This document shows, one piece after another, positions 27,346 through 39,420 of a stretch of 64,000 nucleotides of DNA. The notes beneath the pieces are model-generated. The model worked only from the letters and a program-made list of their open reading frames with translations. It was not told the origin of the DNA and ran no database searches. The translations under genes and the position numbers were made by a program. The stretch's first letter is position 1, and the number at the start of each line of letters is the position of its first letter. The stretch comes from Halocaridina rubra (lineage: Eukaryota; Arthropoda; Malacostraca; Decapoda; Atyidae): contig JAXCGZ010001888.1 in NCBI GenBank assembly GCA_037179515.1, forward strand, positions 313,501 to 377,500. Direction: 5' to 3'.

Positions 27346-28260
27346 TTATGTTTTCCCTTTCACAGAATATAGAAAGAAGAAGAGAAAGAGAAAAAAAAGA
27401 GAAAAGCTTTTATTTAAGCTTCACACAGAATTTTTATATCTTCATATAAGTGCTATTTAGTGACTCAATTTATCTCTTTTCTGGTAACACACATCTTAAC
27501 TTAAAAATATGACCATGGTAATTTGAGGATAAAAAGAGAAAAAATATGCAACAAAAACAAAAGTCAACTTGAAGGAAAATTCGAATTTGTGTCTGAGGAG
27601 ACACCCACCTGTTTCTGCAATATATTCTTCTTAACTAATAAACTCCCTTGCTAACCAAGATATGTTATCACAGGATCAGAGTTTACATTTAACTCAATAT
27701 ATATACAAAATAAAAAAAAATAGTAAAAGAGAAAGCTAAAAGAAAAGAAAATATAAATAAAAAAATAAGACAGCTGTGCTACTTGGCAACTTAACTCAGT
27801 ACTGTTGACAGATGTATTTTTGGTATTTATTTAATTTTTAATTATTTCGTGTATCAAGCTAACTATCAAATTAATATAAATGGGAAGGACACTGATTTTA
27901 ACAATATATGGAACCACAGGATCAGGTAAACGGCTAAAGAGCTCTCCCCAATTTACACAAGAAAGTCTGTATGGATCAAGGTGAATTCGCGTTTCTTGGC
28001 TCAGCCACCCCCTTACAATGGGGAATGAGGCATGTGTATGTATGTATGTATCATTTTTGAGGGTTATATACTTTACAGCATTATATTATTGTGACATGAA
28101 ACAAAATCATATTTTCATTGGAATGTTAGTAATGAAGCAAAATAAACCACCTCATAGCTTTCTATATCACATTCTCACTGTGATCACCAAATAGCATATT
28201 GCTGTAGTAGTGTTTATTGCAATATGCATTCATTAAAGATATGATCTGTCAATATTTCAG
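27346..28260. other. Unassigned, probably intronic sequence upstream of host exon A
   Basis: AT-rich, with no gene recognised. 27975-28052 contains GGCTCAGCCACCCCCTTACA and a (GTAT)n run that resembles terminal sequence of the RTE-like repeat, but too little is present to assign. 28245-28260 holds a pyrimidine-rich stretch and the AG acceptor for the exon at 28261. Confidence 0.5.
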
Positions 28261-28807
<547 letters not shown>

Positions 28808-29021
28808 ATCTATCTCCAACTCTCTATCTCTTTTACAGAGATGGTTATGTACCTGTAAAACCAGGAATTACTTACAAGGAATTGCCTTAATATGTGTGTG
28901 GGGAAAAAAAACTTATGTTTGTATCTCTCAGTCATATAATTAGTTTTTGTGCACTGACAATTATATAGTTTTTAATCCTCTTAATGTACTTAGCATTGAA
29001 GAGATTTTTCACCTGTCCCAG

Positions 29022-31232
29022 TGTAATTACCTAATTGTGCTTACGGGAAAGAGCCCTATGCCTTTAGCTCCCCGTCTCCTGGTTGGTTCCATATTTATAC
29101 TCAGTGTTACTTATCATAATTGTCCTGAAGACTGTGAATTGAGTTAGCATTAACAACCCCCGCGCATAGCGGATTCCAATCATAAACTACACCAAAAAAT
29201 TACTTACTTACATCCTGCAAAGAAGTTATCTTACGAAGCTTCAAACTGTATACTCAAATTCTAGAGCCAGATAGATCAAAATATCGATCCCTATCCACTC
29301 TGCAAAACTATGCAAGAATTTAAAAATCGTCATCATATCCCCCTCATTCTTCTAGCTTTGAGTGATGGTAAGTCTAATTCCCTCAGCCTCTCCTCATAAC
29401 TGAAATTGCATAATTCTGGCAACAGTTCCGTGGCATCTCTACGAATTTTTTCCAGCATATTTATGAGTATTTTAAGTGTGAATTCCAAAAGGGCACTACA
29501 TATTCAAGCTTTGGCCTCTCATAGGTTACATAACTATTTCTGAATATTTCCTTGTCCATGTGTCTGAGTGCTACCCTTACATTTGCTAAGAAAGCATATG
29601 CTGCCCTTACTGTGCCAATTATATGCATTTCCGGAGACAAATCTGCCAGTATGTTTACTCCTAAATCTCTCTCATTCTCAGTCTCTTGAAGTTCAACTCC
29701 AGCTCTTGAGTATCCAAGCTTGGGCCTTCATGCACTTGTACCCTTCTCATTACCTTACATTTTGAAATACTGAATTTCGTAAGCCACTTTTCTGACCACT
29801 CATGTAGACTATTTAGGTCTTCTTGAAGTTCTCTACCATTGTTCTCGTCTCTTGCTTTCTTCATAATCTTTGCATCATCTGCAAACATATTCATGAAGGA
29901 ACAAAGTGGCCGTAAAACTGAACCCTTTGGAACCCCTCTACTAACATTTTTCTATTCAGACACTGAATGTAATACTCTAACCCTCAGTTCCCTTCCTTCA
30001 AAGTAAGTTTGTTATATTTTCCAAGACATTTTCACCTATTCTTGACATTACTTGCAGCTTCTTAATAAGTTTCACGTGTGGGACTGTATAAAATTCCTTG
30101 TGAAAATCTAGGAATATGCAGTCTGCCCATCTCTCTCTTTTCTGTAAGATCCAGCTTACCTCATTATATAATTCCAATAAGTTTGTTACTGTTGAGCTGC
30201 CTTCTCTGAAGCCATGTTGTCTCACTGATAAGAAGTTGAAGGATTCTAGATGAAGAGAGATATGTTTTCTTAGTAGTTTCTCCATAACTTTGCAAACTGT
30301 TCTGGTTAAAGAAACAGGCCTCTTGTTTAGAGCTGTATCCATCCTTCCATTTTAAAGATAGGTACCACAATTGATTGTTTTCAGCATCTTCGAATCTCCC
30401 CAGATTCCAGCAACTTTTAATATATGATGCATTGCACCACCGATATTGGTTTAGCACATTTCTTAGAAATGTAAGGGGATATATCATCAGGACCTGTAGC
30501 TTTATGGGCATCTAACTTCCTCAACACTTTGCATACCTCTGTGGCTGAAAATATGATGTTCTCTAATACTAGCCTATGAACTCCTATCTCTGCAATCTGA
30601 GGGAGTGGGGTGTTTTCTGCTGTAAATACTGACTGAATATCCGTATTTGATTCTTTGCAGATCTCTTCATCCGTCTCAATTATGCTTCCATCTGCTCTCT
30701 TTAGCTTTAAAACCAGTTCTTTGACCTTTAGTTTTCCTTTGATAAATCTGTGGAAAAGATTGGGATTTTCTTTAGCCTTCCTAGAGATATCCCTTTCATA
30801 ATCTCTCTCAGCCTCTCTTCTTTTACTTGGGTGATCGTTTCTTGCTATTTTATAATTCTGCCAGACATTTAGGTTTTTTCTCTTCCTATACCTTTTCCAG
30901 CATTTCTGTTTCCACTCCTTATCTCTCTTACACTCCTTATTGAACTATTTCTCTCTGCCATGAATATCTCTTATTTTGTGGAAGGTATGCAACAAGTGAC
31001 CATTATCCCATATTCCTCACAAAAGATTTTTTACATTTCTTGTACAAATTTGTTATTAAAGAAGGTCCTCCACTCAATAATTGCAAAAGCTCATTAATTT
31101 TGTTGTAATCTCCCTTCGGATAGTTCCTCCTCGTGTCCTTCTCAGTGCCTCTGCTTTCTTGCAGAACATCTTTGATGATATACTGTTAACAACACAGTGG
31201 TCACCATTTTCAATTTGTGATTCATACTCAAG
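29022..31232 (-). mobile_element. CR1-like LINE-A copy A4, diverged
   Basis: The 3' end is at 29022 (AATTACCTAATTGTG, one unit). RT and linker words follow in order to about 31230, but divergence is higher than in other copies. Fragments are FADDAKIMKKARDENNGREL (29661-29894), HGFREGSSTVTNLLELYNEV and FLDFHKEFYTVPH (29998-30342), where Asp/Ala of motif A's KAFD are changed. Frameshifts and stops are frequent. It seems to be an older insertion, within the host intron. Confidence 0.85.
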
Positions 31233-31239
31233 TCATACT

Positions 31240-31920
31240 GATTGCATATATTGGTAATTCCTATTTTTTATAACATCTATCATCCCACAAAGACATATCC
31301 TTCCTTCCCTATGCGCCTCATCTCTGCATTTTCTTCCCCACTCACCTTCACAAGTGACATATGCCCTATGATTCTCTGTGTCCTCAAGCATCTCACCATT
31401 CACTCTCACATGCCACCCGCTACCATTAACATTCCTTCTACATCTCTTATACCCACATTTAATTGTAACTTGCTTCTCTTCAAACTTCTGTAACAAACTT
31501 CATCAGTTTTGACTATGAATTAGCTGCAATTGATTAACTTTCATGACCTTCCACTCTCATCCACTAATTCCTAACTTCTGTCTTGCACTCTTGTTTTCAC
31601 TTACCTTACCACTCCATCCATATTAAACAACCATGGTGACGTCACATCACCTTCTCCTAACTCTACATTCGCATCAGATGAGTCACTCACTCTTTCTGAC
31701 TCACACAGTCTCTGCTACTCATGTCAAAACTTTTGACTGTTTTCAGCAGGCTTCCTCATCTTCCATAGAATCACAACCTTCTCCTCTATCACCCCTGTCA
31801 CACGGTTTATCCATGAATACCCAAAAATTATCTTCATCTTTGTATAAATACTTCATATACACTTACCTTACCTAAACCCACATTCTTTTACCAAATCACA
31901 ATTCTCTCTTTTCCCATACT
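31240..31920 (-). mobile_element. RTE-like LINE fragment, degraded
   Basis: Minus-strand remnants NVNGSGWHVRVNGEMLEDTE and the region at 31600-31720 (ACCACTCCATCNATATTAAACAACCATGGTGACGTCACA) match the RTE-like element at 10830-10880 and 11325-11380. The motif C region between them is deleted or unrecognisable. Confidence 0.7.
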
Positions 31921-32055
31921 CTCTGTCATATATCGCCTATACACAAAACCAAAAGAAATGCAACAATTAGTATTTATCCCCCATCCCATTATATATCTAT
32001 ATAATGCATGCGCCCCTTTCAATTATTTAAGGCATTCCCAAGTTCTTTTTTTTTC

Positions 32056-33865
32056 ATGAGTGTAACACCGGGACAAGCAAAAATAAAAACTGCCCACATC
32101 AATAAAGGCCAGGGCACGAAAAAACATTGAGATGAAGAAAAAGAAAAAGGTTATGGACAGGGCAGAGATGAGGTAAAGATACACAAAAAAAAAAGGACAG
32201 ACTGAAAAGTAGTCAAAGTACTGAGGACTTGGAGATATGGAGGATTAGGCCTTGTGATGATGATAGATCCATTTTTTGAAGGAAGAGGTCATAAGAATTT
32301 GGAAAGACAGAGGGAGGAAGAGAGTTCCAGAGTCTGGAGGTAGATCGGAAGAAGTGGTCGTTGCACCTACCAATCCGCAAGCTACAATTCTCCACGCAGT
32401 ACTTGTAAGAACAGGCTGTTTGGCGAGTGTTACGTGCCCTCAGCAGTGGGGGAGGGCTGCAACTCGCCAACTCATAAAAGTAGCGATAGAAAAGAGAAAG
32501 AGATGATACCTTACAGCAAAGAGAAGAGAATCCAGATTAGAAGTAAGAGAAGGATCATTAATGAACCTGACTGCCTTAGATTCAACCCTATCAAAGAGAT
32601 AATTATCAGAAGAAGCACCCCAGATGTGTGAGCAGTATTCTAAGCAGGGATGAAGAGGACCTTCAGAGTTTAAGTACTGTAACTGTAAAGAGAAAAGGCA
32701 TGACGAAAGCAAGGTAGAACCACCCAAATTTTTAGATGCAGATTTATTTCGATTATGTGATTCCTCCAAGACAACTTTGAGGCTATATGAATTCCTAATA
32801 TGATGATAGAATTAAGAGGGTAAATTTAGTTAATTCCAAAGACAATAGAGCTATCAGGAGTAGATAAAGAGATAGCCAGAAACTGTGTCTTGGAGGCACT
32901 GAATTTAACTAAATTTTAGGTGCCCCACTCAGGCACCATCTGCAAATCGGAGTTGAGAATAGAAGAAAGAGTGATAGGAGACCGATTACGAGTAGCAGAT
33001 GAAGGTTGTGAAGAAATGGCAGAGGAAAAGTGAAGGGTAAAATCGTCGGCAAAGTCGGGATTGTAGAAGATCATTGATGAAGAGAAGGAACAGAGTAGGT
33101 GAAAGAACAGAGACCTGTGGAACAACACTGGTAACAGGGAATGGGCTAGATGTTCCACCCTCAACAACTACAGATATAAACGGTCAGAAAGAAAACTGAA
33201 AATTAGAGAACAGAGAGAAGGGGCTAAGCCATAGGTAGGGAGTTTGGCCAACAGAGCCTTGTGCCAAACTCTGTCAAAAGCCTTAGAGATATCAAGGGCG
33301 ACGACAAAGGATTCCCCATAGTTCTTCAGAGAAGATGACCATACATGAGTAAGATAGACAGGATATCACCAGTGGATCTTGTCTTGCAGAAACCGTACTG
33401 GTGATCGGAGATTAGTGAGTTTGATTCAAGGCGTTTCAAGAAGTGAGCATGGAGTAAAATTTCGAAAACTTTGGCAATATATGAGGTTAGGGCAATAGGT
33501 TGGTAGTTTGAAGGAATAGAGCGGTCACCCTTCTTAGGAACAGGTTGCATTAGAGCATGCTTCCAAAATGAAGGATATATATTGGTTGACAAAATGAGGC
33601 GAAAAAGCCAGCAGAGCGCGGGAGCCAGTTCAACTGCAAACTCCTTAAGGAACCTTACGGGGATACCTTCGGGACCAGATGCCTTGTTCGTCCTTAGCAA
33701 GCAAAGAACCTTATTAACTTTGCGAGAAGAAAGAATAAGGGAGGGCATAGGGTTAGTGAGGGGTAAAGATTGAGGGAGAGATGCACTGGAATCGTTTACA
33801 AAAGAGTTGGCAGAAAAATGAGAGCCAAAGAGAGTGGCTTTGTTAGTGGGAGACCAAGCTTGTAT
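32056..33865 (-). pseudogene. LINE-D reverse transcriptase pseudogene and 3' end
   Basis: The RT N-terminal half is open at 33865-33326: NKASGPEGIPVRFLKEFAVE, FWKHALMQPVPKKGDRSIPS, NYQPIALTSYIAKVFEILLH, SDHQYGFCKTRSTGDIL. A remnant of motif C (FADDFTLHFSS) lies at about 33040. The C-terminal part (LEYCSHIWGASS, FFRSTSRLWNSLPPSVFPNS) follows at 32769-32213 in two frames, and then a 3' UTR ending at GTGTAACAC (about 32060). Stops and frameshifts at about 33320, 33060 and 32460 inactivate it. The clade is uncertain (Jockey/CR1 group). Three more 3' fragments of this family occur at 1340, 21405 and 38385. Confidence 0.82.
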
Positions 33866-34502
33866 TACCTTCCATATCACTTTTAGCTCATCATATAATT
33901 CCCTAATCATTTTTTCACCTGTCATTGGCATACTCCTAGCATCTGTCAGAGCCATAATTACTATTGCTGTATCATCCTTCACTCTCAAGAAGTCCTTGAA
34001 ATCCTCAACTCAACCCAGTCTCTTCTCCCTGCTGCCAATAAGCAATTTTCTATCTGCTCCTTTCACACTCATCCCTACTAGATTCACCTCTTTGCAGTCT
34101 TTTTTACCTCGTTCCAAAACAGCACATTATTTCATTCAAAATACTCAAGCAAACATCTACCCCTCTTCACATCCACTCATTTCGTTGCCTTTCTTATTGT
34201 GTGCATCCATACCCTCCCCGTGACTCTTTACTTTTCACATGCCCCCTCACTTCCTCTTTGCAACCAGTACCTAGTATACACACTTCTTTTCTTTCGCTAC
34301 TGTACTTTCCTCTTCATTCCACTATTTATAACATTTTATTCTGCCTCCACCCATTTGACACATTCCATGCACTACATCTGAGCTCTTCAAATCTCCCTTT
34401 ATGCCTCTTCCGCTCTTTCTTGGTATTCAAGTGTGGATGTAAGAGGAATGTTGCATATACTAGTTTAGAACTCTCTTGAGTCATATAAGCACATCTAATA
34501 TT
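33866..34502. other. Unassigned sequence between LINE fragments
   Basis: A minus-strand frame continues for about 40 codons upstream of LINE-D (RVKDDTAIVIMALTDARSMP) and another at 34326-34514 reads CSAWNVSNGWRQNKML. I do not recognise either. They may be further LINE remnants. Confidence 0.4.
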
Positions 34503-34945
34503 TTTTTTGTCCATAAGTATGAGGCACTCTTATGATTGCTACAATAACATACGTTGCCTCCTATATGCTATGTCATTGAATTTATGGAGACAACAGATCC
34601 CAATACATTTACTCCGAGATCTCGTTCAATATTCTTTTTTTAATTTCCCTCTTGCTAACGAAAATATAATAGTTAGTCTATATGCACTCTTACCCGTTCT
34701 AACTACTTTGCACAGTGAAGTAGTGAATCTTACTGATATCTGGCCTTTTCCGTGTAGTTAAAATTTTCCTAAAGTTCATTATCACATTTTATCTCTCACT
34801 TGCCACACAATTATTGTATAATGTACAATATACATGAAGTATTTACAGCCTTAGGCTTGTCATTTCCATGTACTCTAAAGGAACAAAAGTGACCATAAAA
34901 CTGGTCCCTGTGGAACCCCACTGCTAAATTTTTTCCAGCCTGATG
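34503..34945 (-). mobile_element. Old LINE-A-related fragment, minus arm of an inverted pair
   Basis: Diverged matches include GGAGACAACAGATCCCAATA, TTTACTCCGAGATCTCG and GAAGTAGTGAATCTTACTGA. Others are GGAACAAAAGTGACCATAAA and CTGTGGAACCCCACTGCTAA. They cover the end of motif B through the LSNVRVAF region. Confidence 0.72.
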
Positions 34946-34949
34946 CAGT

Positions 34950-35610
34950 TTATTAGAAAATACCAAGTAACATCAAGAATACCTATAAATGTCTTGGAGT
35001 GCTATAAAGAGTATTTAAAAGGGAAAATGCCTAGGACCAAAGAAAGGCATGCAATGTCAGACAGAGAAGAGTTAGTACAGTTGTGATGTTCCACATGGAT
35101 CAGGTTTAGCAACACTTCTGCTTCTTTGAATATTTTTACAGATGACAACATGAGTGAGAGGAGAGATGAATATACCTGTAGTCGTAAAAAACTTTCAGAA
35201 GACTTTAATAGTCTACAGGGTTGGTCTGTAGACCAACCCTGCGAGTGCAAAGAGATATATTGCCAGGATCTGTTTTTAGAATTCCATATGAATGGTATCG
35301 TAAATATAAGGGTGGTCTTCAAGCATAACAGAAATTTTTTTTAGAAATTTATGTAATTTGAGTCTTAAGCTTAAATATACCATGTTCTTCAGGAGTCTAC
35401 ACATGAAAAAACACATGAACGAAATTAAAAAAGTTAAGCAGGATTTAGTAAGACTATTTAAATGCTTCAGTGTCTATGACAGAGCTAATAGGGAACTTCT
35501 TTAGTTTAAGAATTATTGCTAATTTAGATTCCTAAGCTATGAATATCAAATTTATTCGTAATTTAAAGGGGAGATATGATTAATATCCACGAATCAAAAT
35601 GACAGCCAAG
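34950..35610 (+). mobile_element. Old LINE-A-related fragment, plus arm of an inverted pair
   Basis: Plus-strand words AATGTCTTGGAGTG, AGAGAAGAGTTAGTA and TGTTCCACATGGATCAG match the region. So do IFTDDNM (a degenerate FADD), EDFNSLQGWS and KKHMNEIKKVKQD, which occur in the order of the LINE-A protein. It overlaps in content with the minus fragment immediately to the left, so the two are head to head copies and not one element. Confidence 0.7.
35216..35241. repeat. Small perfect hairpin
   Basis: CAGGGTTGGTC and GACCAACCCTG flank a TGTA loop inside the LINE remnant. Confidence 0.9.
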
Positions 35611-36115
35611 AGGTTTCCTATGAACTTAACTAAGTTATGGTGCATTATTTGGAAATGCTTCACCTAAACTTACATCATTTTTTTTATTTTGCTTATATGC
35701 CATGACTAAGTGTTGGTACACAGCTTAACTTCATTCCTTTTATTTTCACCAATGCTCTAAATTTCTTGCATTGTTTAATACGGGTGTGGTAACCTTCCTT
35801 CTAGTTTCAATCATGTATTAGAGCACATCGTCCCTTTTAATCTCTTCAGTGCTGTCTCTCCCTTGTAGCATATTTTGGCTCTTGATAATATCATATCCAC
35901 TGCATGTCAAAAATTCACTGTCAGTATCAGGTACATAACGCAAAATTGAGTTATTCGTTAAATGATATTAAATAAAATTGTTGGGATCATGAAAAGCATA
36001 AAAATGTTATATAAAATGAAGAAATTAACATTTATTTCACTGAACTAATAGTGTTAGAATTGAAGTATGTTCAGTATAATTTTATTTATTCAAATGTGTT
36101 CATTAATCCTTTCAG
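35611..36115. other. Intronic sequence leading to host exon B
   Basis: No repeat or gene is recognised. The last 20 nt are pyrimidine-rich and end TTTCAG. Confidence 0.6.
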
Positions 36116-36268
36116 AAGTAGCGATGCAATAGTGTCAGTAGTGAATTCCATGACTGATCAATTACTTCAGGCTTTTACCTCATTCGGGTCAGCTCTACAA
36201 GAATTTGCTGTCACTATACAAACTGCGATTCAACCTTTCTTTGATAACCTAACTGAGGCATTTAATAA
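36116..36268 (+). CDS. Host gene exon B (153 nt)
   Basis: It is flanked by CCTTTCAG and AA|GTAAGTA. The frame continues from exon A: phase 2 in, phase 2 out, and the joined codon is GAA. It encodes SSDAIVSVVNSMTDQLLQAF, TSFGSALQEFAVTIQTAIQP and FFDNLTEAFNK, a predicted amphipathic alpha-helix with regular hydrophobic spacing. There are no stops and no repeat matches. It fits a segment of a long helical, lipid-associated protein, with that function as a tentative inference. Introns of 7,627 bp before and 262 bp after it separate it from its neighbours. Confidence 0.7.
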
Positions 36269-36530
36269 GTAAGTACTGTACATTCATTAAAGACTTATTA
36301 TAACTGTCTTATGTTAATGAAGTATTCCGGCTTATTTAACTTTAAAAGGCAGTGTGAACATTTACTTAAAGTCATTGAAGAAATATTTAAAAATGAATTA
36401 CATAAGTTTAGAGAAGTTGCTAGGATAAGTTGCATATATTTGAAAATATACGGAATATAGTTGCTTGCACAGTAAAACACCTCTAGGATATTAGATTCTC
36501 CGATACTTACATATGGCTTTCTATTCAAAG

Positions 36531-36621
36531 GTATGGGGAGGAATTAAGTGTTGCATTTACTGGGAAGTGCTGGGAGAGTATTCGGTCAAAGGCAGATGAA
36601 CTGGTCACTACAATTCAGGAG
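36531..36621 (+). CDS. Host gene exon C (91 nt)
   Basis: The acceptor is TTCTATTCAAAG and the donor is GGAG|GTAAAC. Its first base completes the Lys codon split with exon B, and it then reads YGEELSVAFTGKCWESIRSK and ADELVTTIQE, ending in phase 0. The helical, charged character continues from exon B. No further exon can be identified downstream within the window, so the gene runs off or resumes after the repeat-rich region. Confidence 0.66.
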
Positions 36622-36793
36622 GTAAACACTAGGCATGAAAGCTGCATTCACATTAAAAGTATTACTAGATGTTACTCAAATGTGTTCATGTTACTTGAGG
36701 GTGCCGAAGGACATGGTGAATAGCTATGCACAGCAACTTCTTGTTCATTCTCTTTTCAGCCATTAAATTAATTAGTGGACCTTTTGAATTGCG

Positions 36794-37952
<1,159 letters not shown>

Positions 37953-38014
<62 letters not shown>
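37953..38014. repeat. (TA)n array between fold-back element and MITE
   Basis: About 60 bp of pure TA. Confidence 0.96.
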
Positions 38015-38016
<2 letters not shown>

Positions 38017-38019
<3 letters not shown>

Positions 38020-38358
38020 TGATCCCCCGCTGGATCGTATTATCTTGATTCGCGTTTTCACTGTACCACGAGTTTTTTTGGGCAAATTATTATTAAAATA
38101 CCTATGTACATGAGTATGTCATGTAATTACCACTTCATTCACCGTAATTTTATCTATCACTTTCATATAAATTTACGGTGCATGCTGTTATTTATGAAGT
38201 AAAGGGTGGTTTGTTAACAGTACAGGGAGGGTTTATACAGTGTAAACGTAAAAATAAATTAAAATATCTATATACATATAGGGTGATCCTACTTTGCAGT
38301 TTTCCTGTCTCGCGCCGGGTCCAGGAACCGAACTACCGTGATAAGGGGGGGATCACTG
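38017..38358. mobile_element. 342-bp MITE derived from Tigger family T2
   Basis: The left end CAGTGATCCCCCGCTGGATC equals the right end of T2b read on the other strand (60144 inward). The right end (antisense CAGTGATCCCCCCCTTATCA and then CGGTAG...GGACCCGGCGCGAGACAGGA) equals the left end of T2b. Between them lies one unit of the T2 left-end tandem array (ACATGAGTATGTCATGTAAT ... GGGAGGG). The transposase and the other array are deleted. TA lies two bases outside each end. Confidence 0.9.
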
Positions 38359-38384
38359 TTTATATAAATATATATATATATATT

Positions 38385-38720
38385 ATGAGTGTGACACCGG
38401 GACTGGCAAAAACTGCCCTAATCAATAAAGGCCCGGGCACAAGAAAACAAGACGAAGGAAAAGACAAAGGTTAAGGAAGAGGCAGAGATGAGATAGTATC
38501 ACGCAAAGGTAAACAACAAACAGAAAAAACAATCGAAGCACAGAGGACCTAGAGATATGGAGGACTAGGCCCTGATATGACGATAGAGCCACTTTTTGAA
38601 GGATGATAGGTTATAAGAATTAGAAAAGATAGAAGGAGGAAGAGAGTTCCAGAGACTCGAGGTAGATGGGAAAAAGCAGTCACTGCACCGACCAATCCGC
38701 GAGCTACAAATCTCCACACA

Positions 38721-38723
<3 letters not shown>
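38385..38723 (-). mobile_element. LINE-D 3'-terminal fragment
   Basis: This matches 32056-32400 in the same orientation: GTGTGACACCGGGAC, ATCAATAAAGGCC, GGAGATATGGAGGA, AGAGAGTTCCAGAG, GACCAATCCGCGAGCTACAA. It is bounded by TA repeats on both sides. Confidence 0.88.

Positions 38724-38803
<80 letters not shown>
38724..38803. repeat. (TA)n array at left end of T2a
   Basis: About 80 bp of pure TA. Confidence 0.97.
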
Positions 38804-38808
<5 letters not shown>

Positions 38809-38889
38809 CCTTCGATTATCGTGAAGGTTCGGTTCCGAGACCTGGCGCAAGACAGGAATTTCGCAAAGTAGGATCAGCCTATATGCACA

Positions 38890-39365
38890 TAGATATTTTA
38901 ATTTATTTTTATGTTTACACTGTATAAACTGTATAAACCCTCCCTGTACTGTTAACAAACCACCCTTTACTTCATAAATAACAGCATGCAACGTAAATTT
39001 ATATGAAAGTGATAGATAAACTTACGGTGAATGAGGTGGTAATGACATGACATACTCATGTACATAGGTATTTTACAATTATTTTTATGTTTACTGTATA
39101 AACCCTCCCTGCACTGTTAAAAACCATCCTTTACTCTATAAATAACAGCATGCAACGTAAATTTATACGAAAGTGATAGATAAACTTACGGTGAATGAGG
39201 TGGTAATGACATGACATACTCATGTACATAGGTATTTTACAATTATTTTTATGTTTACTGTATAAACCCTCCCTACACTGTTAAAAAACCACCCTTTACT
39301 TTATAAATAACAACATACAACATATATTTATATGTACGTGATATGTAAACTTACCATGAATGAGG
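38890..39365. repeat. T2a left-end tandem array, about three 160-bp units
   Basis: Units carry ACATACTCATGTACATAGGT, ATTTTACAATTATTTTTATG, AACCCTCCCT and GATAGATAAACTTACGGTGA. Full units start near 39050 and 39208, with a partial unit before. Confidence 0.88.
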
Positions 39366-39420
39366 TGGTAATGATGTTTGTAGACTCAAAGACGAAATTA
39401 TTCCACAGCCAATAACAGCT

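Noticed and set aside
33866..34502. Additional host exons
   Set aside because: Open stretches are short, lack convincing splice sites in the host gene's phase and sit between LINE fragments.
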